A stretch of DNA of 54,923 bases. Origin: Streptomyces sp. ISL-94 (GTDB lineage: Bacteria > Actinomycetota > Actinomycetes > Streptomycetales > Streptomycetaceae). Location of the stretch: positions 27,484-82,406 of the forward strand of contig NZ_JAGGOZ010000028.1 of assembly GCF_018614075.1 (NCBI RefSeq), written 5' to 3'. Positions 8,723 through 17,268 of the stretch are shown one piece after another. How positions within the stretch are numbered: position 1 is the first letter of the stretch; the number at the start of each line of letters is the position of its first letter. The notes beneath the pieces were generated by a model. That model had not been told where the DNA came from and searched no databases. It saw only the letters and a list, made by a program, of their open reading frames with translations. The position numbers were made by a program, and so were the translations under genes.

Positions 8723-10495
8723 TCAGGCTGTGGCGATGTAGCCGGTGGGGGTCCAGGTCCCGAGTGCTTTGGTCTGTCGGCGCCTGGTGGGGCGTCGGCG
8801 TGGGCGGTCGCCGTTGAGGGCGACGGCGTCGGCCCAGCTCTGGAGCTTGCGTTTGTTGGCGTGGGCGAGCTGGAAGGCCAGCAGGATCGTCTGGGCGGCG
8901 ATGCCGCGGATGCGACGCGTGCCGCCGGGCTCGATGCGTTCGCGGAGCGGGTCCTTGGCGAATCCGTTCATGCCCTCGGTGGAGTTGCGGAGGCGGAAGT
9001 AGACGCGTTGCCACTCGGCGGTGCCGTATTGGAGGGGTTGCCAGAGCTTGGCGCCGGCCTCGGGTGGGACGGTCAGGCTGTGTTTCTCACACACCTTGGG
9101 AGGGCCTTCGGGGCGGGGGACGGGGTCCACGAGGGGGAGGTGGATACCGCGGCCGAGAGTGTGGGGTTTGAGGGGGCACTGGGTGCGTTTGGCTTCGGCC
9201 GGGCACATCATGCGGCGGTGGCCCTCGGCGTCGGTGGCCTGCTTGGGCATGAGCAGGTAGGCGGTGCGTGCGCGGATGCGGTTGATCCAGGTCTGCTGGT
9301 CGATCGTCTCGGTGACGACGAGGTCGTGGGTGGCGGTGATCAGCTCGGCGGGCATGGAAGGGCAGTACCAGTTGCCTTCGACGAGCTGTGCGCCGCCGAT
9401 GTCGCCATGGGCGCCGAGCTGGTCCTTGCTGTAGTCGTAGACGGGCTGGTACCCCATGGCCCGGATGGGGAGCTGGAAGATGTCTTCGCTCTGGCTGTTG
9501 AAGAGACGGTCTCCGGCGAGGAAGTTGCGGGCGTATCGGGGGTCGACGTGGCGGAGTGCTTCGACGGCGGCCTCGCCTGGACGGCAGCTGGGCTTTTCGA
9601 CGGACATCGCCAGGATGAGCGCGGGGACGACATCGGGGTCGGCGGAGCCATCGGGCAGGGGTGCGCCGTGATGGTCAGGATTACGGAAGACGATGAGGGT
9701 GGCGTCGTAGCCGTAGAGCTTCTTCTTGACCCGGTCCTTCTCCTTCGGCTGCTTCGCACCCTTCTTCTGCTGCCTGGAAGGGGTGGGGGCGAGGCCGTCG
9801 AGGGCGAGTGGGTCCTTGTGCTTGGTCGTGCGCACGTACCAGCCGGCTTCGGGGTCGGTGGCGGTGACCGTGCTCTCCCGCCCCAGACCCTTGGAGTAGG
9901 TGCCGAAGACGGTGGCGTCGACCACGGCCGAGCCGTTCGGTGTCTCCTCGAGGAGAGGCTGGGCATCGAGCAGGGACGTGCCCAGGATCTTGTTGGCGAT
10001 GGTCAGCATGAGTTCGCGGCGGTCGGCGAGTTCGGAGTGGTCCGCGGAGGCCAGGAGCTCGGCTACGACGTCGAGGTCGAGGCGTCGGCCCTTGGGCAGT
10101 GGGGAGGGGTCGACCTCTTTGACGATGGCTTTGAAGAGGCGACGGACGACGGCGTAGATGGCTTCGAAGCCGCGGTCGTTGTCCGGGTAGCGGTGGACCT
10201 CGAGCTCTTCGCGCATGGTGTCACTCAGCGAGAAAGCCAGCAGGTCGGCGACATGGGTCAGGATGACGCTGCCGCGGTTGCGGTTGGAGGCCAGGAACAT
10301 GCCGACCAGCAGGCCGCGTACGCTGATGTTCCGCTTGCGCCCGGTCCACTTCATGACCAGGGCCTCTACGTCCTCGATGAGGTCGCAGTCGTCCAGGTGG
10401 GCGAGGACCGTCTGTACCTCCTCGTCCCCCACGCTTTGGCGGCGTGAGCGGAGATTGGCGATCCGGGCGTGGCGTTGGAGACGGCTGGTCATCAC
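8723..10495 (-). CDS. DDE-transposase-like protein (mobile module, second gene)
   Basis: A 590-aa protein with the layout of a DDE transposase of the DDE_Tnp_1/IS1182-like superfamily. It has an N-terminal helical region, a first acidic strand VVDATVFGTY (D near residue 193), a second FLAGDRLFNSQ, and a late FRLRNSTEGMNGFAKD that can supply the third acidic residue. A Cys-bearing insert (MMCPAEAKRTQCPLKP) precedes that last motif. The start overlaps the stop of the recombinase-like gene by four bases, so the two are co-translated. No terminal inverted repeats typical of an insertion sequence were found at its edges, so the role as a mobile enzyme is inferred. A host-domesticated role is possible. 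Confidence 0.65.
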   Translation of the reverse strand: MMTSRLQRHARIANLRSRRQSVGDEEVQTVLAHLDDCDLIEDVEALVMKWTGRKRNISVRGLLVGMFLASNRNRGSVILTHVADLLAFSLSDTMREELEVHRYPDNDRGFEAIYAVVRRLFKAIVKEVDPSPLPKGRRLDLDVVAELLASADHSELADRRELMLTIANKILGTSLLDAQPLLEETPNGSAVVDATVFGTYSKGLGRESTVTATDPEAGWYVRTTKHKDPLALDGLAPTPSRQQKKGAKQPKEKDRVKKKLYGYDATLIVFRNPDHHGAPLPDGSADPDVVPALILAMSVEKPSCRPGEAAVEALRHVDPRYARNFLAGDRLFNSQSEDIFQLPIRAMGYQPVYDYSKDQLGAHGDIGGAQLVEGNWYCPSMPAELITATHDLVVTETIDQQTWINRIRARTAYLLMPKQATDAEGHRRMMCPAEAKRTQCPLKPHTLGRGIHLPLVDPVPRPEGPPKVCEKHSLTVPPEAGAKLWQPLQYGTAEWQRVYFRLRNSTEGMNGFAKDPLRERIEPGGTRRIRGIAAQTILLAFQLAHANKRKLQSWADAVALNGDRPRRRPTRRRQTKALGTWTPTGYIATA

Positions 10496-11403
10496 AGCTC
10501 CCGCAGGGCAGTGGCCGCTTCGTCAGCGCTGAGATTGCGGACGTAGGGCATGATCCGGTCGATGGAGCGCAGGGTGGTCAGACCGGCGGCGGCCATCAAG
10601 GTCGGCAGGTGCATCCGGGCCTCGATGGCGTCGACGAGCCAGGTGGCGCGGGCCCGGCCCATCACCAGCGGTGGGGTGCCAGGGCTGAACTTCGCGCGGG
10701 CCAGGAAATGGGTGACCGTGTTGGCACCCCGCGTGTAGCTGTTCGGGCGGAAGAGGTAGCGGGCCGCGCCCGGTGCGGACGACCAGGCGGCGACCTCGAT
10801 CAGGACGGTCGCCCAGGACTGGCGGCACAACATGAGCCGGGCACGTCGGCCCCGTACGGCGATGGCCACCGCCCCGTTGGATACCTCGCGTACGTCGTGG
10901 GTTCGCGCGGGGATGATCTCTGGCGAATCCAGGGCGCAGCCGAGGCCGAGGGCGAGCAGGGTGAGGAAGCCGTAGCGGAGCTCCGCTGTGGGCTGCGCGC
11001 GGGCGCAGGCGTAGAGCTGGGCCTGTTCAGCTCGAGTGTAGGGGCGGGAAGCGTCAGAGCCGGCGTAGGCGGCAGGTACGCCGGTGATCAGGTCGGGGCC
11101 GAGAAGGGCGTGGCGCAGGGCGCTCAGGCGACACCGGCGGTTGCCGCGGGATGCCTCGCCCACGTGCAGGCATCCAGTGGCCAGGTACCACTCGACGGCT
11201 TCACGGGTGACCAGGAACTCGGCCTTGGTGGGGCGCCCGCAGCCGTCCGCGTGCGCGGCGGCATGTGCAAGCGCACCGAGCCAGTCGCGGGCCTCCTTCG
11301 GCGAGGAAGGTTTCGCCCGGGCCACCGCACGACGGCAGTCCGGCCCTACCCGCTCCCATACCGGAGCGGGTAGTTGGGGTCGGTACCGCTCGATCGCATC
11401 CAT
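10492..11403 (-). CDS. Degenerate tyrosine-recombinase-like protein
   Basis: A 303-aa protein whose predicted pattern follows phage integrases: an N-terminal helical core-binding-like part (about residues 1-130) and a C-terminal catalytic-fold-like part. The latter aligns as FLTLLALGLGCALDSPEI (box I region) and GRARATWLVDAIEARMHL to IDRIMPYV (box II region). The catalytic Arg of box I, the LGH histidine (here AGL) and the nucleophilic Tyr (IMPYV where IYxHV is expected) are missing or displaced, so strand cleavage is doubtful. The start is ATG 11403 with GGAGAG six bases upstream. It overlaps the DDE-like gene by four bases. It may be a DNA-binding partner rather than a recombinase. The family call is by eye and uncertain. 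Confidence 0.55.
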   Translation of the reverse strand: MDAIERYRPQLPAPVWERVGPDCRRAVARAKPSSPKEARDWLGALAHAAAHADGCGRPTKAEFLVTREAVEWYLATGCLHVGEASRGNRRCRLSALRHALLGPDLITGVPAAYAGSDASRPYTRAEQAQLYACARAQPTAELRYGFLTLLALGLGCALDSPEIIPARTHDVREVSNGAVAIAVRGRRARLMLCRQSWATVLIEVAAWSSAPGAARYLFRPNSYTRGANTVTHFLARAKFSPGTPPLVMGRARATWLVDAIEARMHLPTLMAAAGLTTLRSIDRIMPYVRNLSADEAATALREL

Positions 11404-11514
11404 CGTGACTCTCCACCAGGAAAGGACCCCGGCAGGGGTGCCATTCCAATAACATTCAGGGGAGATTGCGGCCGCTGTCATGTCAGGAGGTCCGGATGGG
11501 CGACACTCTTCGCT

Positions 11515-11826
11515 GTGTCACAAGGAGACAAGCGAAGCCGCAGCCCCGCCGAGTACCGGCTCAAGGGAACCTGGCCGCACGCCGTGCTCGATGACCACCA
11601 CGGGGCGCTGGTCGCCCAGGAAGTGGCCTCGCGGCTGCGCAGGGCGATCGACGCGCGGGGGTGGTCGATCGCGGAGGTCTCCCGGCGCAGCGACGTCGCC
11701 CGGCTGACCATCATGAAGGTGCTCGGCGGTGAGGTGTGGTGCGACCTGCTGACGATCGCGAACCTGGAAAAAGCCCTCGACGTGGACCTGTGGCCAGGAC
11801 GCGCGCCGGGAAATCCGCCGAAGTGA
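11515..11826 (+). CDS. XRE-type helix-turn-helix regulator
   Basis: Small DNA-binding protein of about 103 aa. The XRE helix-turn-helix is visible in VASRLRRAIDARGWSIAEVSRRSDVARLTIMKVLGG, followed by a helix (LLTIANLEKALDVDLWP) typical of the family. The frame is open from 11374, but no good ATG exists. GTG 11515 is chosen although the nearest GGAGG (11485) is rather far; GTG 11584 is the alternative. It is divergent from the recombinase-like/DDE pair, with about 110 bp between, and may repress them. Start confidence is low; domain confidence is good. Confidence 0.65.
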   Translation: MSQGDKRSRSPAEYRLKGTWPHAVLDDHHGALVAQEVASRLRRAIDARGWSIAEVSRRSDVARLTIMKVLGGEVWCDLLTIANLEKALDVDLWPGRAPGNPPK

Positions 11827-12036
11827 ATTCGTGTGGACATTCGACTCCTCGTGAAAAGAAGGCACGAAGGAATGGCCGAATGCCGAACGCGCCCGGATGA
11901 ACCCGGGTACTGTCGGAGACGGCCTAACGGGCTAGACCGTCGCCGCTGATCCGGGGGGCAACCTGGATCGTTCTATGCGGCGGCGGTCATTAGGTGTGAC
12001 CGGTGCTGAGGGCCTCGATGGTGAGACGCGGATCCG

Positions 12037-12675
12037 CTAGACGAACCTCCAGTTCATCCGGGGCCGGTAGTAGGTGTGGAAGTCACCCTCGACGGCAACG
12101 CGTTCCAGCGCACCGCGCATGGCGAGATTGCGCAGATTCTCACGCAGCGCCCGGCGGCCGGCCGCGTTTTCCTCGGTGACACCGAGCACGGCAGCGACAT
12201 CGGCGGTGCCCCAGCTGAGGTCGGGGCGCGCTCCGATCGCAGTCAGGATCTCCTTCATCCGGGCACCACGTACCAGTACCTCGACGGGAGGTTCCTCTGC
12301 TGCTGGGGCGGATGAGTCCGCACCGTGCTCGGGCGTCGAGGGTTCGTCCGCTTCGCCCGCAGAGGGGGGCGTGCCAGAGGAGGGTTCGTCGGGGACGACC
12401 CGCAGACGGGCTGAAGCCGCATCGAAGCCGGGCTCCGTCTTGAACAAGGCGCTTGCGCGGTGGAGTACGGACCGTGCATTCACCGCAACGGTTTGGGCCT
12501 CATCCCTGGCCTCGACGAGCCGGGCGTACCGGTCGCGTGCCGCGTTGAGCGATTCCTCGAGAGAGGCGATGACTTCCGTGTACTTCCGAATTGCTGCGTC
12601 GCACTGAACGACGAGCAACTCCATCTCATCTGCGGCTTCGGAAGGCTGACTCTGCTCGGTCGCATAGTGGGCCAT
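12037..12675 (-). CDS. Coiled-coil plus winged-helix protein, unknown function
   Basis: A 212-aa protein I do not recognise by name. Residues 10-80 form a long amphipathic coiled coil (IRKYTEVIASLEESLNAARD). An acidic, Pro/Ser-rich linker follows, and the last 75 residues look like a winged helix (WGTADVAAVLGV, RRALRENLRNLAMRGALERV) ending in RMNWRFV. ATG 12675 (MAHYATEQ) is preferred over 12702. It lies 247 bp downstream of the transposase-ATPase fusion on the same strand, in an AT-rich surround, so it may belong to that element. A link to target choice or regulation is only a guess. Confidence 0.6.
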   Translation of the reverse strand: MAHYATEQSQPSEAADEMELLVVQCDAAIRKYTEVIASLEESLNAARDRYARLVEARDEAQTVAVNARSVLHRASALFKTEPGFDAASARLRVVPDEPSSGTPPSAGEADEPSTPEHGADSSAPAAEEPPVEVLVRGARMKEILTAIGARPDLSWGTADVAAVLGVTEENAAGRRALRENLRNLAMRGALERVAVEGDFHTYYRPRMNWRFV

Positions 12676-12730
12676 GGGGCAACGGTAGAGGGCCCCTGGC
12701 ATATATGTCTCTGAGTTGATGTGGCAATCT

Positions 12731-12763
12731 TCGGGCGGTCAATGGATTGAATTATTCGCCCGA
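12731..12763. repeat. 7-bp inverted repeat in AT-rich gap
   Basis: TCGGGCG (12731-12737) pairs with CGCCCGA (12757-12763) across a 19-nt loop. It sits in the locally AT-rich stretch between the coiled-coil gene and the 3' end of the transposase-ATPase fusion. It may be a weak terminator or part of the element end. There is no T-run on either side. Confidence 0.4.
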
Positions 12764-12922
12764 TATGTACCTATTTATTCGTTCGAGCAGTGAATGCGTG
12801 ACCGAATACTCCTGACGCGGTCACTCGCGGGTGCTGGCTGCCCCGCCGGGGCAACTGGCCAGCGACTGCGCAAGTGCGGTGAATGTCCCGCTGTATCTGG
12901 TCTGGAGTCCACCACGCCAGGG

Positions 12923-15664
12923 TCACTGGGTGGTCGCCCGCCATGGCGAAGCGAGGTCGTCGAGCAGGGGGCGGTTGAGTTCCTCCACTCCCTCTCGGAT
13001 GGCCCGGATCGATCCGCTGCGCAAGAGATAGGCCAAGTGCTGGGCGCTCCCACCGGTGAGCTCGTGGAGATGACCGGCAAGCTCAGGCAGCGTCCCCGGG
13101 ACATGTGCCCGCAGCCGGAGTGCCGCCTCGGCTCGCGCGATCATGTCTAGCCAGGCCTCACCCAGCGTCATCGGACCGAGTGAGACGGACAGCAGCCGGC
13201 GATGGGCGCCCCACTCCCCGGTCCGAGGTGGAAATCCGGCGAAGACGAAGGTGGCCTGGACGCTGTCGCACAGATAGGCCACCACTTCGGTGACGGGGGA
13301 GGGCTGTTCGGCCCTGGTATGGAACTGATGGAACTCGTCGACGAGGACCAGGCGCGTGTGCTTGGCGGCCAGACTGTCGCGGACGTGGCGGATGAGGTCG
13401 GTGATGGTGCCGCGGGCGGGAGCAGGCGAACCGGCCGCGCGTGCCAGCTCGCGGAGCAGAACCCGGGCGGTGGTAGCAGGTGGCAGTCGCACTTGAACCA
13501 CGGGCATGGCCCCGTCATCCGACACCGTGGGGAACCATTCGGTGCAGCGGCGAGCGAGTTCTTGGAGCACGGTGGTCTTCCCCGTGCCGGCCGCACCGTT
13601 CAACAGAATGCTGCGTCGTGCCCCTCCCCCATGTTCGTTGAGCACGATCAAGTCCTCGGCCCGCGCCACAGCCGCCAGTACATCGGGTGTGTACAGGGGG
13701 AGTTGGGCGTGGTACGCCACCCGGATCTGTGCCGGTGCGGTCACAGGCGGAGGGGGATGCAGAGGCTTTCGTCCCGTGTCGTCGAAGGTGCGCGGCGTCA
13801 GGGCCGTACCCGGGGTGATTCCTTGGGTGACGCGGGTGTGCACAAGGCTCGGGCGCTCGTGGTGGCTCGGTTCGGCTGGTGTCTCGTGCCGTAGGGAAGA
13901 GGTGGACGCGGACGGGACGGTCACCCATTCGGCCTGCGGGGTGCAGATCCAGATCTGACGTGTGTCGTAGGGATCCCAGCGCACACTCCAGGACGCACTG
14001 CGCCCGGAAGGTGGTACGCGTCGGAGGAACCTGTCCAGGACCCGACCGTCGTAGCGGCGGCCGCGGAGGTGAACCCCTGACGGGCTGACCACCCGGCGCG
14101 CGCTCGGCAGTAGATCGAGGAACTTCACCGGCTCCAGGGGCGGGGTGATCCATCCGCTCCGTGCCACGAGCATCGCGTAACGTGACGCTGGGCTTCCGGA
14201 AGTGTCGGGTGTTGTAAGCGCGCCGTCATATGTGGGGAGCTCGCGCCGGGACCAGTCCACCTGGACCCAGTCGTCCAGGAGCCCTTGCACCTGCTCCACC
14301 GGCCACCCCGCAGCACGGGCTGAAGTTCCGGCCGGCGAGTGCAGATAGTCCGAGAACCGTGCCGCAACATGAGCAGCCAACGTCTCGACGGACACCTTTC
14401 CTGTCGGGATGGTGCCTGTCCCGTACTGCACCCGGATCCCGAGGCGGCGACATGCTTCTGTCAGGCGGCGCGCGCGTAGAACGGGCGACCGGTCGACCAC
14501 CAGGACCTCCGGACGGATCACAGGAGCTGCTGGTCTCTCCCCGGCCGCGGCCTCCAGCACCACCGGTGGCCATACGCCCCAGGAAGCCCTCTGGTCCGCG
14601 GGGACACACATTCGAGCCAACAGGGCAGCCGGGTCGAGGGGGTGCAGCCCCTCGTGGACCACGGCGGTCAGCAACACCGAGGTGTCCACATCGATCGCGA
14701 GAACCAGCCGCAGCCCGCCGCGTACCGCGTACACCTCCGCAAATGAGGGCAGCCACACAGTGTCCAGCACCACAAGGCGCCCCGGCCACCGCTGTGGGCC
14801 ACGCAGGCTGTCGGTTGCCACCATCTCGGCATACAGTCTGTGGAAGGCCGATCTGGACGGAAGCGTCAACTCGCCTGCCTCCACGGCGCTCTGGAGCCGC
14901 TGCGCCACGAGGCGACGCACCGTCTCCACGTTCCGCTCTCCATGCGCGGAGTCGAAGCCCGCTTCCCTCATGGCATCCATGACCCGCGGATCCCATCGCG
15001 CCCTCGCGTCTTCACGTCGCACGGCTCGTCCGTCTGCGAGTCCGGCGAGCCCCTCTACGGCATAACGCTGCCGCTTGCGGCGCACGGTCCGCACCGAAGC
15101 ACCGTGCACTCCGGCCCACGCGAGTTCCTCGGCCTTGGCCGCCTCCCGTTCGCCCAGCGTGTGTCGGGCCGGATCGTAGGCATCACGCGGCTGCGAACCC
15201 GGAGGCGCGTCCCACGGCAGCCCCGTCATCACCTCGACGACGTGGGACCGCCACCAGCGAGCCCGCTGGGCAGCATCTTCGCCGAGCAGCTGTGCCCGGT
15301 CTTGTGTGGGCCTGGGCTCGTGGTCGAGCACCTCGAATCCATCGCTCTGGAGGAGTGCCACCACATCCACCTGCTGCACCCCGCCGAAGGCATCCGCCAG
15401 CGTGAGCCGGCGACCGTAGAGTTCCGTGACGGTGCAGGCGCGTCCGCCGAATCGGACCCGGTCCCCCACTCCCAGCCGGTCGGGCCACAGCATGTCCATA
15501 GATCCCTCGATGACTGCAACAGGGGTGGACTGAGCGGGCACCGGACCGCCGTATGCGTTCACACCGCGTACGACACACCGACGCCGCTCACTCCTACCGG
15601 GCTCCGGCGCCCAGCCAACCAGATACGGGGGCATCCAGTCCGCTGGATGAACGGACAGGAGCAT
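12923..15664 (-). CDS. Single-chain TniA/TnsB-like DD(35)E transposase fused to TniB/TnsC-like AAA+ ATPase
   Basis: One uninterrupted 913-codon frame joins two enzymes that are normally separate genes. Residues 60-290 hold a small beta domain (LGVGDRVRFGGRACTVTELY) and helix-turn-helix regions (SVRTVRRKRQRYAVEGLAGL). Residues 295-445 are an RNase-H-like integrase core with D301 (VVLDTVW), D391 (LVVDRSP) and E427 (KVSVET). The last two are exactly 35 residues apart. Residues 530-585 match the Mu-transposase C-terminal barrel. After a Pro-rich linker (590-645), residues 660-905 are an AAA+ ATPase with Walker A GAAGTGKT (690-697) and Walker B RLVLVDEF (771-778). ATG 15664 is the longest start; ATG 15499 or 15493 (after GAGGGA) are good alternatives and remove only non-conserved residues. 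No TniQ/TnsD or TnsA is seen nearby. It should catalyse cut or copy transposition with built-in ATP control. Confidence 0.85.
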   Translation of the reverse strand: MLLSVHPADWMPPYLVGWAPEPGRSERRRCVVRGVNAYGGPVPAQSTPVAVIEGSMDMLWPDRLGVGDRVRFGGRACTVTELYGRRLTLADAFGGVQQVDVVALLQSDGFEVLDHEPRPTQDRAQLLGEDAAQRARWWRSHVVEVMTGLPWDAPPGSQPRDAYDPARHTLGEREAAKAEELAWAGVHGASVRTVRRKRQRYAVEGLAGLADGRAVRREDARARWDPRVMDAMREAGFDSAHGERNVETVRRLVAQRLQSAVEAGELTLPSRSAFHRLYAEMVATDSLRGPQRWPGRLVVLDTVWLPSFAEVYAVRGGLRLVLAIDVDTSVLLTAVVHEGLHPLDPAALLARMCVPADQRASWGVWPPVVLEAAAGERPAAPVIRPEVLVVDRSPVLRARRLTEACRRLGIRVQYGTGTIPTGKVSVETLAAHVAARFSDYLHSPAGTSARAAGWPVEQVQGLLDDWVQVDWSRRELPTYDGALTTPDTSGSPASRYAMLVARSGWITPPLEPVKFLDLLPSARRVVSPSGVHLRGRRYDGRVLDRFLRRVPPSGRSASWSVRWDPYDTRQIWICTPQAEWVTVPSASTSSLRHETPAEPSHHERPSLVHTRVTQGITPGTALTPRTFDDTGRKPLHPPPPVTAPAQIRVAYHAQLPLYTPDVLAAVARAEDLIVLNEHGGGARRSILLNGAAGTGKTTVLQELARRCTEWFPTVSDDGAMPVVQVRLPPATTARVLLRELARAAGSPAPARGTITDLIRHVRDSLAAKHTRLVLVDEFHQFHTRAEQPSPVTEVVAYLCDSVQATFVFAGFPPRTGEWGAHRRLLSVSLGPMTLGEAWLDMIARAEAALRLRAHVPGTLPELAGHLHELTGGSAQHLAYLLRSGSIRAIREGVEELNRPLLDDLASPWRATTQ

Positions 15665-15674
15665 CCTGCCCCCG
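15626..15674. repeat. Nested inverted repeats at the transposase-ATPase start
   Basis: The outer arms CGGGGGCA (15626-15633) and TGCCCCCG (15667-15674) are exact complements. Inside lies a tight hairpin, CATCCAG (15632-15638), loop TCCG, CTGGATG (15643-15649). The structure spans the longest possible start codon of the fusion gene (15664) and, read as minus-strand mRNA, pairs the G-rich stretch just before that ATG. It could be an operator for both divergent genes, an RBS-masking hairpin, or part of an element end. Confidence 0.55.
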
Positions 15675-15733
15675 AGCTACTCGTATGGAACACTCGGCAT
15701 GCAATTCCAATTGCGTGCGTGCAGGGTAAAGGT

Positions 15734-16186
15734 GTGACGTCTGAAACCACGGCCCCGACCATTTGTGCCCGCTCTGTCGTCATCGACCCGAGGGCCCACC
15801 GTTTCCTCCTGCTTCCCGAACTACGCGGGGGAACGATCGGCTGGTCAGTCCCTACGGTCCCCCTGCCGCCTCACAAGCCAGCCCGCCGGGCAACCATCCA
15901 CTACCTGCGACGAGAGGTCGGGTTGCCCTGTCTGCGGATCACACCCGTTGTCGGACGTCTCCCGGCCGGCGGAGGTCGCCTGTGGACCGAGTACGTATTC
16001 CTCGTGGCACCCGCCAACGGGATCTGGCCACGGGACCCTGCTCCCCGGCTCGGGACTGCGGCGCAGTGGTGGACGACAGCCCAAGTGCGTGCAGAGCGGA
16101 TCCTTGTCGAACCGGTGGCTCTGCCCGACCTCATTGACGGCTATTGGGAGGGATGGCTCCCGGACGGCGAGATCACGTTGGAGTGA
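15734..16186 (+). CDS. Degenerate Nudix-fold protein
   Basis: A 150-aa protein divergent from the transposase-ATPase fusion. The pattern of a Nudix fold is visible: SVVIDPRAHRFLLLPELRGG, the tryptophan-proline turn GWSVPTV, a helix ATIHYLRREVGL where AAVREVREETGL is usual, and a late LWTEYVFLVAP strand. Most catalytic Glu residues of the Nudix box are replaced (only REVGL remains), so hydrolase activity is unlikely. It may bind a nucleotide or act in regulation. The start is GTG 15734, with AGGG about eight bases upstream. Some actinobacterial regulators use inactive Nudix folds as sensors. The assignment is moderate. Confidence 0.55.
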   Translation: MTSETTAPTICARSVVIDPRAHRFLLLPELRGGTIGWSVPTVPLPPHKPARRATIHYLRREVGLPCLRITPVVGRLPAGGGRLWTEYVFLVAPANGIWPRDPAPRLGTAAQWWTTAQVRAERILVEPVALPDLIDGYWEGWLPDGEITLE

Positions 16187-16210
16187 GGTCGGGAATCGGT
16201 GTCCTGGTGT

Positions 16211-16530
16211 TCAGTGTCGGTTGGTGGCGGCGAGGACGCTGACGATGCGGCGCAGGCTGGTGCTCGAGACGTGTGCGGCGTACGGGAGGCAGACGACCTC
16301 CACGCCGATAGCGGCGAAGTCGCGTTCCCACTGCTTGCCGCGAGCGGTGCCCCTCCAGTCGTCCCCTCTGAAGAGGCGGTGGAAGCCGACCTGGCGCCCG
16401 GCCTCGATCTTCTCCAGGGTGGTGTCGACGACGGCCTCGTCGACGTGCTTGACGGCGCGGACCAACTCGATTCGCTCATGGAGCGGGACGACGGCCGTGT
16501 GGCCCTTGTGGCCAGCGGCCTCGTCGGTGG
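16211..16530 (-). pseudogene. Truncated glycerol-3-phosphate-cytidylyltransferase-like C-terminus
   Basis: The last ~100 codons of a nucleotidyltransferase of the TagD family remain: TTDEAAGHKG, VVPLHERIELVRAVKHVDEAVV, then FRGDDWRGTARGKQWERDFAAIGVEVVCLPYAAHVSSTSLRRIV. The last part is the family's GDDW substrate loop and SSTxLR nucleotide motif. The N-terminal half with the HxGH motif is absent. Upstream the sequence passes in another frame straight into an ISAzo13-family transposase remnant. This marks an insertion followed by a deletion that removed the end of the IS and the start of this gene. It cannot be functional as it stands. Confidence 0.8.
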
Positions 16531-16534
16531 TGGG

Positions 16535-17138
16535 TCTTGGCCTGCTCGTTGATGTAGCAGAACTGTCCGTCCCGGTCGGGGGGTTGCTTGCTTTCGATGA
16601 CCTTGCCGTTGCCGTGGAGACTGAAGCCTTCCTCGCGCAGCACGTCAGCGACGGTGTCGGCGGATATCCGGTGGCCTTGGCGGGAGAGCTCGGCGGCCAG
16701 GTGACGGGTGGACTTCGTCGTCCACCGCAAAGGCGACATCGGGTCACCCCGCACATCTGGTTCCACCAGGGCAAGCAGTGCCGGGCGCAGTCCCAGATCC
16801 AGGTCGACCACCCGTTTGCAGCCACCGCCGACACGCCGCACCCGCCCCAACGGCGCCTCGCCGGAATCCAGGTCGGTGGCGCCCAGCGAAACGGTTGCCT
16901 CGCGCACGCCAGCGGCCCGGGCAACGAGTCTGATCCCGCCACGCCCCAGTGCCCGGGCCTCGGCCGCCAGCAGCAGACGGCGCTGACGTTCATCCAGATG
17001 CGGGAACAGCACCGTGAACCTTGCCGCCATCGCCGCCGTCATGCCTTCGATCGCTTCTATAGCGCACCAACGAACCACTGACTGGGAAGCTACGGGTAAA
17101 TCATCTGCAAGTCCTTTAGCCCTCCGGCCTTGGGTCAA
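16535..17138 (-). pseudogene. ISAzo13-family transposase, 5' remnant
   Basis: The N-terminal part of an ISAzo13-family transposase: FPHLDERQRRLLLAAEARAL, GRGGIRLVARAAGV, GRVRRVGGGCKRV, DPMSPLRWTTKSTRHLAAEL and SADTVADVLREEGFSL, up to FCYINEQAKTH. At that point the family would continue into its first catalytic Asp (VISVDTKKKE). Here it breaks off and runs, out of frame, into the cytidylyltransferase remnant. The whole catalytic core is missing. The likely natural start is near 17040 (MAARFTVLFPHLD). Confidence 0.85.
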
Positions 17139-17268
17139 CCCCAGCTCTGGGCGACCCCATTCAGAACGCCATCAACACCAGGGTGCTCCTCGCGAGTCTG
17201 CTGCACCCGCGTGAAGGGCGCAGGAGTGGTGCGGCCCGTTGCCGGATCATGGGGGAGGCGTCAGAGCG

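Noticed and set aside
12923..15664. CRISPR-associated transposon
   Set aside because: No cas genes, TniQ or repeat-spacer array are present in the window.
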